A DNA stretch of 64,000 nucleotides from Trogon surrucura (Eukaryota; Chordata; Aves; Trogoniformes; Trogonidae), in the NCBI GenBank assembly GCA_020746105.1, contig CM036619.1, positions 51,010,635-51,074,634 on the forward strand, written 5' to 3'. Below, piece by piece: positions 25,901-39,900 of the stretch. The notes beneath the pieces are model-generated. The model saw nothing but the letters and a program-made list of their open reading frames with translations. It was not told where the DNA came from and did no database searches. The stretch's first letter is position 1, and the number at the start of each line of letters is the position of its first letter. The position numbers were made by a program, and so were the translations under genes.

Positions 25901-28044
25901 TTAGCGCTGCATTTGGCAAGGGCTAATTAATGCAGGACTAATTAATAGCCTCATACCACACTGACACAGTCATCCAGAGCTTGCTCTCTAGCTAGTTGCT
26001 TGGGGATCTCCTCACACTGTGAGATTCAGGATAGATACATCCTCAGGACACTGCTTTGCGTGTCGCCCAGCAACTGGAGGGGTGACACTGTAGACTTGAT
26101 TATCCACTCATTTACAGTACTTTTAGCTCTGAGCAACTTTCCTGAAGTTATTGGAGTTACAGTGGTATCTTACCAGTGCAATACAGGAGAAAAATGAGGT
26201 ACAGAAAGCACGTCTCTGTGTGTGTGTACATGTATATAAATGTAGGGATTGCAAAAGAACAATATTAAAGCCACAAATTCAGTAAATCAGAAGATTTCTT
26301 TGCAACTGCCTGTGTGCAGGGTAAAGATCTCTCACTTACACGCTCACATCCCCAAATTTACTCACAACCACAACCTGGAGAGCATACAAAGAGTAGTAGC
26401 TTAATATTTTGTGATTCTGTGATTTTCCTTAACCAGGGGTGCTCAGCTGGCAGCTCTAGGCACTGTTTGCTGCATGCTGTTCAAACCCACCATCACAGGC
26501 AGAATTATTAATTTCCCCCAGACATGTTTTTGGTGCCGCTACCCACGGGATCAGCGCAGTGCACAATCGGTGCCAACAAATGATGTTGGCTCCCTGCACG
26601 CTGGGAGCTGAGGGACATCACCTTAGCCAAGGCCACAAGTAGACATTTTTAACTTCCTTTTGACTTGTGAATCACTAAATCTTTTCCATCAGAGCAACAG
26701 ACTATGTATAGTGAAGTTAAAGCTATTGAAAACACTTTTATCTGTTTCTTGTCTACCACTAGAATCCATCCCTTGGCCCAACTAAACCCACTCTCCCCTA
26801 TCTGCTCCTTGCCTACTGTTTACCCTTGGTCCTACAGTCTAGGGCCTGTTTCCATCCTCCAGAGCCTCCATGTCTTTCCTGAGTACCATTTTCCTTTGCC
26901 AAGACATTCCCAAGGTCAGATGAAAGCAGTGGCCAAATGTGCTCTCTTTGGGCTTTAACCAACAACCATATTTTCTGTCCTGGACATCCCTCCTAGTATA
27001 GTCACCCTTCTGGTCTTATTTACAGGTCCAAAGAACAGGCACATACTGAACTAATTTTCCAAACTGCAGCCATATGTTGTCCCCTTGCAGTACTTTTGGG
27101 TGCTGCAGGTGGGCCCTGGGAATAACTGACATGGGAGCGCAGCACAGCGCACCCCCAGGATGCTATTTCCCTGCACAGAGATGTTATATATTTAAACAAT
27201 TTGAAGTTAATTAAGAGTATTGGCTTGGAACTAAATCTGGAATCTCACACATCTGTGTTCCCTTCCTAGAAAAGAGGCAGTTTAAAGAATGCCTGAAGCT
27301 AAACACATTATTTTGTACCTTGCTAAAAAGTTGGATTTTTTTCTTCTCTGTTAACCTACATTGCTAGATGCCTGTGAAAATCTTTTTAAAATGCAGGGTG
27401 ATTTTTTTACTGATAATGAAAATTATTATTTTGTATGCAATTTTACTTCACCCTAACATCAGACTGCATAATTTAAAGTGAGTTTTCTTCATATACATAA
27501 CATCATAACATTGCAAGACTCAAGGTCTCTGGCGTGTTTAAATGCCTGTTGGTGAGGGTTCGCTTTAGATCCAAATCTCCAGCGTCCCAAGAATGCTGCT
27601 TGAGACTCACGATAGCTAAAACTAGTTTGAATGGAATCTTCTCCAGCAGGCAAGTTAGGTTTTGCTTACCCTGTTTTAAATCAGATATGCTATGATTTTT
27701 ATGTCTGCTATGAAAATGGCTTTGATCACACCTCTTCATGCCTCTTTCACCTAAGCACTTTCAGGTGTTGCCAGCCCCCAATGATTTGTTCAAAGGTCTT
27801 AAAGAAAAGGGAAAAATTGCAACATCAGATTTTCAGAAATTCAATTGTCAGCTCTGATTTGCAATTTACACTTGACATCTTATTTATTATGGGCCACTTT
27901 ATTTTTACTTACAAAATTGACATGTTCTGTTCCGAAACCAGAAAAAAAAAGTAAGGAGGGTTTTTTTTCTTTTCTTAGCTCATAGTTGCACAAGTAGCAC
28001 AGCACTAATAATATCTTGGCGAAGAAACAACTTGCTAACAGGTT
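22901..28044. other. Intergenic sequence
   Basis: No gene is supported. It contains a tandem homeodomain-type motif pair at 25921-25950 and an ancient repeat at 26107-26190. A short GT/AT tract lies at 26214-26240. The remainder is ordinary A+T-rich sequence with short frames. Confidence 0.5.
26107..26190 (+). repeat. Ancient amniote interspersed repeat (palindromic family)
   Basis: The order tcatttacagtac..., 'cctgaagttattggagttac' (26141-26160) and 'agtggtatcttaccagtgca' resembles an old amniote repeat whose hallmark is TGAAGTCAATGGAGTTACAC flanked by GGTGTAA words in inverted order. Another partial copy is at 52455-52540. The family is recognised from memory of its hallmark, not by search, and the formal name is uncertain. 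Confidence 0.45.
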
Positions 28045-28170
28045 TGACACAAACAGAAGGAGGTATTTCTCCACCCAAAATGTGCAACTCCTTACCATAG
28101 GATAGGATGAAAGTTAAGAGGCTACATGGTTTTAAAAAAAAATCATTAGGAAAATTCATGGAGTAAAATA
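28045..28170 (+). mobile_element. Ancient CR1-family LINE fragment
   Basis: 'acacaaacagaaggaggtat', 'tgtgcaactccttaccatag' and 'gaaaattcatggag' occur in the order expected for the end of ORF2 in old CR1 LINEs (encoding the W-N-S-L-type segment and the K-F-M-E-type segment). The frame is destroyed by substitutions and an A-run. The orientation is +. It is a fossil with no coding capacity. Confidence 0.6.
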
Positions 28171-31100
28171 ATCAAGTATTAAATATGAAAGTACCAGCTT
28201 GCTGAGGAGGGCTGTGTGCTGCAGAACACTGCGACTGGCAAAAGCCATCAGTCACCGATCACCGCGTATGGGACACGAGGCTACACAGACCCTTCATCCA
28301 GCCAAACTGCCGCTGTTCTCACATCCTTCTGATTCTAGGAAAATGAAAGTACACTTCCTAGCCTGATCCAGATGATGGTGTGTTGGAAAAGTAGACTGAA
28401 TTATCAGATTATATTTAAAATGAAATAAAATAATCAAGGAAATCTTTGCCTATATTGAAGCAGCACAGCAGCAGCATCTAGATGAAGAAGTAAGGATCTG
28501 AACAGCAAAAGCAAAACCTCCGAAGTGCTTTTAATGTGGAGGGAACAAAGAACGAGCTTCACACACCTGATGGCAACACAGAGACAATAAGCGAGAAAGG
28601 AGCTGATAATGACCTGCTTGTGGGTGAGCAGAAGTAAATGTGGTTGAATTAGCAGAGCTGTAAGTTACATAAAAATAAAAGTAAAAAACAAATACATCAC
28701 TCTACAAATATCATCAGGGAAGGCTAAATTCAGGCTTCCCTATTACCCTAAATGGGAAAAATGTTGCCATAGGTCTGCATTTTTTCAGTACCCACACAAC
28801 AAAGCTAAAGGAAATAACATTTGCTGGAGTTGGGAGGGAGTTGGATGAGGCAGGGGACTGAAGGTGTCTGTTCTCTGGTCCCTCTGTGCCATGTTTCAAA
28901 CTGAAATTCCTCTCCTATCGTGTCTTGCTAAGGGCCCCTATGTCTGTGGCAGTAGTGAAAGCTGGTACGAGGCTGCTAAGAGCAACCTCAGTTTTGCATT
29001 TCTCTTTTTGCAGGAGGAGCTCTTTGGTATAGATTCATGCAGGGTCTCACCTAGCCATTAGAAAGGAATGTTCACAGCATCTCTGAAGAACAGTAATCAT
29101 TTAGCAGATCTTTGCCATGCTGCAGCTGCTTCAAAATACGACAGTCATTACAATTAACTAGCACTGTATAAACATCTGTATAAAGAGATCCACATCATTC
29201 ATCACAGATGGATCAGGATGCATTCCATTGCAGGGTATCTTTCCTCTAGGACTAGAAAAGAGAAAACCACTATTTTTGTGTTGTAATAAAAACTCCACAG
29301 AGACTCCTCATCCTGCCCTATAATGTGTAGTACTAACAAATATAAAGTAGAGAGAAGACAGAACAAAATGAGGTTAGGATTCTCTGCAATGCTTGGATTT
29401 TTGTGCTGGGGTGTCCATAATACCTGGGGAACATTTAGGATTGGCTGATGAATGTACGAGGCAGGGCTTTCAAATAAGGTTGTTATCTGTTAAAGCATGA
29501 CGACATCAGGAAAACAGTTGCACGTACAGGTTCATACAATCTGTGGTGGCCTGGACGTGGCAGAGCTTCTCCTTCTTCTGCAAGACCCGGGTCCGGGATG
29601 AGTGAGGATCACTAGTGCATCAGGTGTGTCCTGCAGTGCAATGAGGTGGTATCTTGCAACTAGAGGCTTCATCGACCCAAAGGTACTCTTTCCCTCATGG
29701 GAATTTGGAAGGTCCGTGTGTGGGAAGGTGAGTCCTCTCCAAACCAATCAGGCTGAGATGGAAGCTGAAGTCACCGGGTGTGAAATGCACCATTTAGCAA
29801 AACAGAGTATGGATCAGGATATTTGTATGCAAGAGGCATTGTATGAAACGTAAAAAAAAAACATTGAGAATTCTTTTTGTGAGTTCACTTGCTTAACTGA
29901 AGTTGGTAGTGCTGTTTTTTATCTCTGCAGCTACTGTTTTTCAGTATTCACTGCAATTAAGTACCTGAATGCCTTGAAGACAAGTGTGTTTTGGTTTTGC
30001 TGAAATTCAGCCACCCCTGGCATTTGCTTATGTCTAAAACTTTTACACATTCTCAATGATGACAGCAAATATTCACTGCCAGCTGTAAACACAATATGAT
30101 ATTCTGTGAACAGAAAAAACAGTAGACTACTTCATGATCATGGATCAAGGCTGAAGCATAATGCATTTGCGTGAAAAACCTTTTCCAGAATTTTTAAGGC
30201 TGCAGCTACAGAAAAGTAAAGTCAGATGCTGATGATGGCTGGCCGTTGTATGGTGTCCCTATCCTACCAGCCGTGAATAGTGAGCTATTCGTAATGGCAC
30301 AGAAGTGGGCATCCCTTGAGTGCACAAAGCCGAGCATCTGTTTCGGCAGCTGTCAGTCAGGCAGCGTCACCTGTGTGAGTTCCTCCAGAGCAGCCTGCGA
30401 GCGAGCTCTGCAGCAGAGGCAGGGGCTCCTTTCCCGCCCAGGGTGGTGGAAGCTGCTCGTGTGACTCTTCATCAACGTGATGAAATGGTTCGCGGGTGGG
30501 CCCCAAACGTGCATTCGGAAAGCAGGTGAGGAGCTATGTCTGTTTATCACTATCTCTGTCATAGGCAGACTCTTTCGCAAAACTAATCACACAGGAGGGG
30601 AAAAGGAAAGTAATGGCTTGCTGAAATCTTCTGCTATACATTAAAAATATAGAGCACAAGAGAGAACAGCCTGAGTATTCCTCTCCCTGGTTATGGGTTT
30701 AAGACTAAAGGTCTCTGAGGTGAAAAAAGGTGACACCTTGGCCCCCCCTGCAGTCCCCAGTGCCAGCGCCAGCGCAAGAGGCTGGAGAAGTGCTCTGGGC
30801 AGCAGGACTGGGAATTCAGCATTGCCAGGGCAAACACATCTCCCTTACATTAGAGGCTGCTCAGGATGGGTATCAGCCCTGGCCCAGTCTTGCAGCAGTG
30901 CCTGTGAGTGTGTGGGCATCCAGGATGGGTTGGAGGAACACACATGTGAAGGTGCTGTGCCACGCTGCTGTTACAAGCCTTGAGCCGATGGCGTGGCTTG
31001 TGTCCCCAGCACAGAGCTGGCCCCAGTCCCTGAATTTAGCAGCCTGCTGCTTCCACCCTCACAGACCTCAGCTGGCGTCCAGGTCTCTGTGACTGTTCCC

Positions 31101-33639
31101 TGAAGGGGAGCCCGGGCTTCTGTCTGAGTTTCTGTGCAGCTCGATTAATATTGCTAATTGCCATGGTCACTTTCCAAGGGGAACCGAGGAAGCAAGTTGA
31201 ACCTCAAAACAAACCCTGCTAGATTTCTTTCAAGCAATAGTGCCTGCTCAACAGGACAAGAGGTTGAGAGGCAAAGCTCATCTGGTACAAATAGTCCCTC
31301 CTTAGTGTCATTGACCTGGCTCCAGGAAAGAATGAGATATAGTGGCTCCAAAAATAACCTTTAGAAAGTCTCCTGGTATCTCTTAAGGAAGTACAACAGA
31401 AATGTAGTGGTCTACTCCTGCAAAAATAAAATAGAAGCTGAAGAAAGATGCATTTCTTTTTTTCTCAGTTATTTCTCTCTTAAGTTTTCCTTTCCTTCTT
31501 CCATATAGAATGAGCATTTACTTAGCAGAAATGAGTCATTCAGCAATATTTACTAGTCCATTGGATGACCTGTTCCATCTAACAAGGTGGGAAGAGAACC
31601 CGTAGGGTCAATCTACTCCATTGGACCAGAAACACATGGATTAAAAGACCCAGACTCAGTCTTCAGACAGTGGCTGTGGGCTCATCTCTTCCCTCCTTTA
31701 GTCTGCTGCAAGGGGACTTGGATGCCCAAGACAGAGGACGCTGTGGCATCCTCCAGACAGGACTTCAATGTGGACACCAGAGTTTGTGGCCAAGTTGAGA
31801 TCTACTGTATTCACAGTCCTAGATAGCAAGCACATAGCGTCCCCAAAAGCTGACCCCATTTTAACCAGTGTCTCTCTGAACATTGTGTCTACCCACAGTG
31901 ACAGCACTTTTGCTATTTGTTTTATTTGCTACTAATTGCATGTCAAAAGCTCTGCTATCACTGTACGTACATTGCAGGGTGTGGACCTATATATTTTAAA
32001 GCAAGAAGCCCTTAGTGGTTTCTCTGTATTGGAGGTATCCAACCTGAGGAACCATTAAAGGTGTTTCAGAAAGGTTGCCCATCTATTTTAAAAGATGGGT
32101 GGCACTGCAACACTGCAGCAAATGCCTCCCTGCCCAAGTCTCAGGAACACGGTGATGGCCATGCTGAAATTTGCATGCTGATATAATCCTAAATACAGAA
32201 GGACACTGACAAATACTTCCAACTGATGGTGCAGTAACATTTTTCCTTTAGAAATCTCATCTCATCCCACATATCCTGAATTTCTGCTTGCAGTAAAAGG
32301 ACCTCAATTGATCAGGTATTTGATCTGGGCATTCAAATCACTCTGGAAATCTCCTTGTACAGTGGTCAGTGAAATGGTTAAAAAGCCATGGGTGCAAGGG
32401 AAAGAATTAGCTGTTAAAGTGAACTGCCAGTACAGGCAGGGGCAAGAGGAAAGGAAAAGGAACACAGGACTTTCCTTCTCCTCTTGAGTTTTCCAGCTGC
32501 AGGCTTCATTGTCCCTAATCTCTCACTGCCCACAGTCTGTGTCCCACCAGCTAACCTATTTTTCTGGGCAACAGACAATGGAAACTGGCTAGAGAGATGG
32601 CCATAATCCCCAAGTGACGTTTTTTGTCACCTCTGTCATTTTCCCTGGAGTGACAGGCTGCTAGAAAGGGACATCTGTCAGTGGGGGAAAAAAAAAAAAA
32701 AAGAAAGAAAGAAATGATGGAGGGCTCTCACTCTGAACTTTGTGCAGTTTTCTGGCTGGGGAGGCTACAGGTCTTGCAGCCTGGCCATAGCCACACGATG
32801 TCTTGTCTCCCAGGTCGGATACGCAGCCGACAGAGCTTCCAACACTCCTTTTGTTCCATGCTCATTTCCTGGCCTGCAACGCTGTGCTCTGTGGGGACGT
32901 TGCACATATCAAAAATGCAGGGTGAAGTTGTCTAGAAACGGAGACAGGTTGTTTTTGGCAGGAGGCCCTTGAGCCAGAAACATTTTACCAGAAGAAATAT
33001 GGTCGATATTTATGGAAGGTAGGATTCGACTTTCAATGAGGCTTATGTTCATAAGTCACTTAAGACCCTTCTGAAAATCCCACCAATAATTCTTAAATTA
33101 AACAAGTCAGCATTTCCATGCAAGCTGAAGAACGAAGTGCTGTGTCCCACTTACGGATCTGAGCTAAGCAACTGAAGAGCCAAAGAAATCTTCAGAGGCT
33201 TGGTATGATCACATGGAGTCCTTGTGCATTTTTTTTATGTGCAGTATGTGACATGCATCACTCAAAAGAGCCTAAAGAGCCATTGCATTCCAGCAAGTAC
33301 TGGAGAGACCTTGGCAAAATGTATTATCTGGCCTCTTGTACTCACAATGCAAAATTTAATGACCTCTGATTCACATTCAGGCTGGATTGCAATAATTTTC
33401 AGAAAATCTCTAGAGTGATAAAGGGTTCTCCCATTAGAAATAATGCCTTCACAGGACTTGGTCCCAATCCCACATGGTTCCCATTTTCAACTGCTGATAC
33501 AAAATATTCTATTTGAGTAGATGACCCTTTCTTCGGGTATTTTTGCAGGATGTTACATCAAGTCCAGAGAATCCCTAGCCAAATCAGCTCAATCCAGTTA
33601 CTAAAATCAGTTTTAAGACAGCAAAGGAAGCTGGGAGTT
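28171..33639. other. Intergenic sequence
   Basis: No gene is supported. GC content rises locally at 30690-31090, giving overlapping + strand frames of 96 and 120 codons without splice or family support. An A-rich microsatellite lies at 32688-32714. Confidence 0.5.
32688..32714. repeat. Poly-A / GAAA microsatellite
   Basis: A run of about 15 A followed by GAAA units. It could be the tail of an insertion, but no body is recognised upstream. Confidence 0.7.
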
Positions 33640-33900
33640 GACTGTCAGGGGAGCAGCTGTGTTGAAAAGGACCCTGCGATCCTGGTGGGCTTCAGGCTAA
33701 GCATGAATCCACAGTGAATGGTGGCAGCAAGGAAGGCAAACATCCTGGACTATGCTAACAGGAACATAGCATGGGTGTCAGTGGAAGTGAATACTCCCTT
33801 TTACTTCATGACTGAAATACTGTGTGCAACTTTGGTCCCCAAGTACAAGAAAAATGGTGAACTGGATCGAGATCAGTGGAGGCCACCAGGCCAGTCAGAG
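33640..33900 (+). mobile_element. Old CR1 ORF2 fragment
   Basis: The stretch has the word order of the CR1 ORF2 C-terminal part: a 'gaccctgcgatcctggtggg' segment, then 'gcagcaaggaaggcaaacatcctgg', a degenerate 'atactgtgtgcaactttggtccccaagtacaagaaaa' and 'agtggaggccaccagg'. These correspond to the A-K-A-N-x-I-L-G and Y-C-V-Q-F-W-x-P-x-x-K segments. The frame is interrupted. A further possible piece of the same element ('ctgaacatcagaaaaacttcctcc') lies at 34409-34432, which would imply an interruption of about 450 bp. Confidence 0.65.
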
Positions 33901-36900
33901 TGGGACCACGTGCTGTGGGGCCTGGGCTGTTTCAATCTGCAGATGAGATAGCTTTGGGAGAATCTAATATCTGCCTGCCGGTGCCCCGAGCAACTGCAGT
34001 GATCCCATGATAGTCAAGAGCATTATCAGCTGCAATTATAAAGGCCCCTGAAATCTCAGCCTGGAGTCACACACCCAACTATCAACCGAGGAAATTTTAG
34101 GAAAACTTTCACTGATGACTGATAGACTGCTTAACTAAACAACTCCTAACAACTACTTAAGAAGTATCAACAAGTGGGGAAAGTGATGGAAATGAATGCT
34201 TGCAATGATTATAGTGGATAAAATGACTTCTCGGACCCCACAGAGCACAACTCCCGTCAGAGTATGAGTTAAGGAAGCATGAAGCAAAGCTTTGGAGGTT
34301 CCCCGCAACTTTGAGACCACCTCCAGTGACAGACTCAGTTAATGCTGTTGTCCCACAAGCACATAAAGGCAGTTAATGTGGAAAGTAGCACAACAGGATT
34401 CGGTCTTCTGAACATCAGAAAAACTTCCTCCAGCTCTTCTAATAACCAGCAGTGGTCAAATACTTAAAATACCTGCCAGATGTTGCAAACAATGAACAGA
34501 AGGAGATGTTGAAGTGGGGAGCTAATAGACATAAATCAGTATTTGTGGCTGTATAATAGTGCTCTCCAGTGGTAACAGTACTGTTTCCCTCGTAGTGTCA
34601 TTCAGGCTGTGTACAACCAAGAAAGAAAGAAATCACTGATTGACCACTTCTGGCTTTGATAATCTTGTCAAGAGTTTACTGGATGATTAGACTCATTACT
34701 CTGAAACTACAGTCTAAAAAAGCAAGGATTTGGAGATGTTTTACAAATGTAAACAAGAGGATTCAGATGTGGGAAAAAAAAAAAAGGAAAGAATGAAGTT
34801 AAAAATTGCTCTATTACTTTTGAAACTGAGGCTGGAAAGACAGAAAAGGTTTCAAATGAGATAGCTATCATAGTTTCAGGAGAAAAGACAAAAAATACAC
34901 AGAAAGTGACTTTTCTGATAGTAACTGTACTGTTACTGGGTAGTTTTGACACAACAAATAAAACATGATGCACATTGTCAGAGCTTAGAGTGCAAATGAC
35001 AGAACAACAGACTCCCCAAAAAGCATGATAGCTGCAGTGGTAGCTATTTTCCTTAGCTGTGATGGGGGGAAATAGACTCTGAGGATGTGGCAAGTGGGAC
35101 TTCAATATGAGTAGTAACCAGCACTTTGAGGAAAGAGAAGGGAGGAAATGCACAGTACCTGTGGTGAAGGAGGAGGGAACTAAGACATGAAGTTCCAGAA
35201 TTTCTGGAATATTTTGAAAAAATAAACAGGAAGAGGTATCTAGCTGACAGGCTAAACCAGGAAGTGTGTTTTCAGTGCATCTGGCTATCACAAGTCAGTA
35301 GAAACATATGATAATGGTATAATTTTCTCACAGATTTGTTGCCTATGATGAACAGTACAGGGCAAAGATAAAGCCATAATTTGGACCCGATGAAGTGAAA
35401 AATTCAAATAGCTAATCTGAGGCAAACAGGCCAACAACTGATTTAATCACAGGACATACCACCATTTCATTTTGTACACTGTTCTAGCAAATTCACGTAA
35501 TTCAATAATCACATTTACCCTTAGAGCCAAAAGAAAAGAAAAGCGTAGCTAAGAGGAAAAAATAAAATTTTAAGTAAATTTCCACTGGCATATTGGATGA
35601 GGCAGGTATAGGCACTGCTCCTGATATCAGAAACACTCTTATGGAAATCATTTGCTACCATAAGACAAGGCTACAAAGTCTTAAGCACCTACCTCAGACC
35701 TAGCATAAACAAGGGCATTTATGCGCTGCAGTGAATTACGCTAATATTCTACCCCAACACTACAGGTAATTTCCCTTTGCAGGGTAATTAACTTCTCCAT
35801 GTCCTAGATGACTGAAATTTCTTTTAGGCTGTGACTGAGCAGGTTGGTTTACTTATATCCTTGCCTTTAATGACACACCTCACAGTTCTGATGATCTATA
35901 GCTGCACTTTTAAATTTTTAATCACTTGCTAAATTAGACACTGTATTACCATCCTTTTTTCCACTCCAAATAGCCTTCAAATTTTTTAATTATATATAGA
36001 AAAATAGAAATTGTTATTTCTTTTTGTATTGCTGAAGAACACCAAGACAGAAACTAACCATTAACTTCACTAAAGCCAAATTTTAGTCAAAAGGAGGCAG
36101 AAATTGCAGATTAATAATCCTTCCAAGAAGGGAGTTATTCATGTGAATGCTAAATATATTTTCCATTATTTTGTTCATGTGAATGCATTCTTGAACTACT
36201 CCACTCAAGATTATCAGTTTCAGATGTGAAGGCATAGTATTAAAATACTCTGGTAGTAATTTGAATTTCCTAATAATTCTACACAGTGGAGCCATCACCA
36301 AAGGTAACGACAGCAACACTGCTGATACTAATTTTTGTGTTCTGTGTTTATTCTTTTCATACTGTTGCTTGATTTCCTACAAGCCACCTCAGGAGGCAGC
36401 AGGCAAACCTGAGTTTATCCAAAGCATTAACAACAAGAAACTTGCTTCTCAAATGCTTCTCAGATTCTGAGGCACAACTGATTACTTAAAAGGATTTGGT
36501 AGACTGTGCCTGCTGTTAAGCCTAAGAAGAAAGATAATTTGTTATATTTTAAAATGTATTCAAGCCTACAAAACCACGGGTCTTCAGGGATTGTTGTTCT
36601 TCGTTTCAGATATCATGCCAAACTTTGACATTTGGGAGAGAGGCTGTCTGAGATGAGGTATAAATGAAAGACTTTTACAAGATAGCAGATAGCCTTTAAC
36701 AGAGAAGTATGTCCACGATGCATTTAAGTGGAAATCTGTCTTTACACAACATTGTTGAAATTGTTACATCCTACAGTGTTATAATCTCCAGCAACAGCAA
36801 CAGAAGGATCTTTCTAGCTTTTGCCTTGGCTGGTGATGCTCCCAGCCATGTCAAATTGCATAACGCTGTTACACATCTACTATGTGCTGGGTAGAGACGA

Positions 36901-39900
36901 CAAGTTACTCTGCTTGTATTGTTAGCCAGAAAGCTTCAGACAGCGCTCTTTCCATATAGAAACTGCTATTACTACAGCTAGTAATAGGCCAGCACCATGG
37001 ATATATACGCTACTAAGAAGAGCACCAAAGCATTTATTTGAGAAGGTATTTGGAAAAATAAATTAAAAAAAAAAATGAATTAAGTACTTCTAGAAAAAAT
37101 AAATGCCTGTGAGATGCCGCTATTTTGGGTTGAAGTCAAGAAACTGTGCAACTCTCAGTTGTCTCAAGCCTAGAGCCAGACCAAACACCAGCAGAACAGG
37201 AAAAGGCCAGAAATAAGAGTATTTCTAGGTCACTGCAATACCTTCACCAGACAGTGTGGTGAGGATGGTAACCAGCATTTTTTGATGTTTTTCCTCTGAT
37301 GATTTCTGAAAAAAAAAAAAATAAATTACAGTATCGGTCAAAACCCATTCCCACCTGCCATCTCCAAGAGCCCCTGACACTGCTACTGAGGCAAGCTGCT
37401 GGCCAGAATTAACCTCAAAGTCAGCCAAAATATCTGTTTGGCATTTATGTTGGTAGATTCTGGTCAGGTCTACAAAGAAAACTCATGACAGCGACATCTC
37501 ACCCCACCACACACAGTTCAAAAGGGTGGAGCAAGAGGAGAGGGCAGTGATTTATTGTGAGCGACTCACAGACCTTTGGCTCCACACTGCATGGGTGTGA
37601 GCACCACCCATATGACTTCAGTGCAAGGGTAGCCCACCACCTATCAGCAGGGATGAAAGCTCCCCTTATTTCCCACCCCATCCTCTATCACCTTTCTGTT
37701 CAGTAATTCTAGGCCTTAATTATAGAAACTCCTCTGTTCACGAAGAAACCTCTGGGTTTCACAGCACTGGCTGGGACGGCCCTGTGAAAGCAGGACATGT
37801 GAGCTCCCACATCAGCATCACTGTGTGTCACGCTTGCTAGTCTCCTGACCTCATCCTCGCCTGTCTACACAGGGGTCCACCAGCTCGGGGACATTCAGGC
37901 CCTGCTCCTGTGTGGATTGGGAAAGAACAAGACATGAGGAACTGAGGTGGGGATAAGATCCAACACTTTTAAACCACAGACTGGTCTGGTATCTGCTCTT
38001 GGTCTCAAGGAAGCTCCTGACATTTTTTTTTCTCATTCACCAAGAGTATCTGAAGTCTCATTCAGCTTAGTGTCCTCCCTGCTCTTTATGGCCAGAAATT
38101 GAGCCACCTCAGTTGCTCCTGTCAAGCATTCATGCCTTCATGTTGAGTGCTGCCAGGAAATCCACTCTGTTCTCCTCTCCTTCTCCCCATGGGACCTCCT
38201 TTTCCTACCCGCACATGCTCACACTGCTCTATCCTTTCCACTTACGTGGTTTAAATGCACGGTGACTGGATTAACCACCAAAGCTATCCTACTGATCGTG
38301 CCATCCAAACTGCACCAAACCAAACTGCTGTCATATTTGGAAAATTATTGCATCAGTTAATGGCCAGCATCACTTCCAACTGGCAATACTCTCTCTTCAC
38401 CATTCACCCTGTTGTTATATGTGCCTTTTGGACATAGATTAATTTCTGAACACAAACTGATCCTTCTCATCAGCATTAAGTTGGAGGCATCAAACGAAAC
38501 TAGCAGGAAGCAGGGTCAAAACAAGCAAAATTATGAGCTTTAGAGCTTCTTGCTGCAAGATGTGTCAGGTTTGAGATGTTTACATGGTTTCTTGGGGACA
38601 CTATGCAATTTCATGACAGACAAATGCACCGAAGATCAATAAATCTGTGGAAATCACATCTGGTCCAGGAAGCCCTGTGCTTCTAATGGCTGAAGGTTGG
38701 GAGAGCACTTGGTAGGAGTATCATTTTATATCCTTTCATGGACTTCTGATTTTGGTTACTGGCAGAAGCAAGACACTGAGTCGTATAGACCTTTGGTCTG
38801 ATCCAGTATGGACTTTCTTAAGTTCTTATGTTGACCTGTCACAGAAACATATAGCAAGGCAGCAGGGAGCCTCACAATATGGCTGGTAGGCGAAGACTTT
38901 ATTTTCCAGTCCCTGTGCTCTGTGGGTTAGATTAAAAGCAGATTATAGCTGAAGGATCCCTGAGCAGACACAGGCTGTGCCAACTCAGGAGCCGGGTGCA
39001 GGATAGCTATTGTGCCCAAAGTAATTATCCTGGCAGGACTGAGCTGACGTGGCTATAAATAAGAGATGTTTGAGCAAGCGGTTCTTTACAGCTTGCTTTA
39101 TCTTTCTCTTCACAGAGGGGTGAGTGGGACTGTACAAGCATGTCCTCAGTTGTTCTCTCCACCCCGGGGGAGTTTGCACCAAAGTCCTTAGAAACACAGA
39201 TGCAGAGTGGAAAACATGACTTTCCACAGAAGTCCACTCATTCAGTGCCTCCCCAGGAAGTCCCAGAAAACTTCCGGGCTAACCCGTAAGGCTCCCTTGC
39301 CTTCTTGCCACCTGGATACTGCTGCCAGAAAGATGTACAGATGACCCAAGAAGAACCCTTAGCCTAACCATGAGAAATGATTGCTGCCAGAGAGGAAGGA
39401 GATAGGAGCCGGTCCAAGGGAGGGTTTCAGAAGGCAGGATTCAGAAGGAGGTGCACGAGTCGGACAAGGACCTGAACTTTCTGACCCTTCCTTAATCTCT
39501 GGAGGGAGGCAACCTAAGGAGAAAATTTTGGCACAATATCAAGCCCTTCATTGTGGTTTGCAGCATCATAAGGGAAGGCTTCTCTCCATAAATAAGGCCC
39601 TCTTCTGTTACAGATTAGACAGAACTGAAGAGTGTCTCCCTTGCATATTGCTCAGTCAAGCAGCATTTCAACAGAGCAGAAAAACATCCTCTTTTTTTTT
39701 TTTCTTTTTGTTTTTCCCCTTCATTCCCCTTCAAGAAGCAGCCTGAGTGTTTGAAAGTTCTGTGGTTTGGTTTGGAGTTCAGTCATCCCTACAGAGAACT
39801 TGTTCTGCCAATCTCTACATACATGTCAGCCTAAATAGCAACAGATGTACAGTACCTTAGATGTATAAAATTTTCATAAAATAAAACAAACGCTGTTTTT

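Noticed and set aside
26527..26575. Possible tRNA-like or primer-binding-site sequence (tggtgccgctaccc...)
   Set aside because: The bases cannot be folded by eye into a cloverleaf, no B-box is in place, and no LTR flanks it.
30693..31092. GC-rich patch with two + strand frames (96 and 120 codons), considered as an exon
   Set aside because: No convincing acceptor and donor pair surrounds either frame, and both frames are open together, which argues for composition and not coding.
34707..35291. Minus-strand open frame of 194 codons
   Set aside because: The + strand is purine-rich here, which depletes stops on the minus strand. The product is rich in F, S and hydrophobic residues with no domain, and there is no splice or promoter support. 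Less balanced than the 56611-57282 frame.
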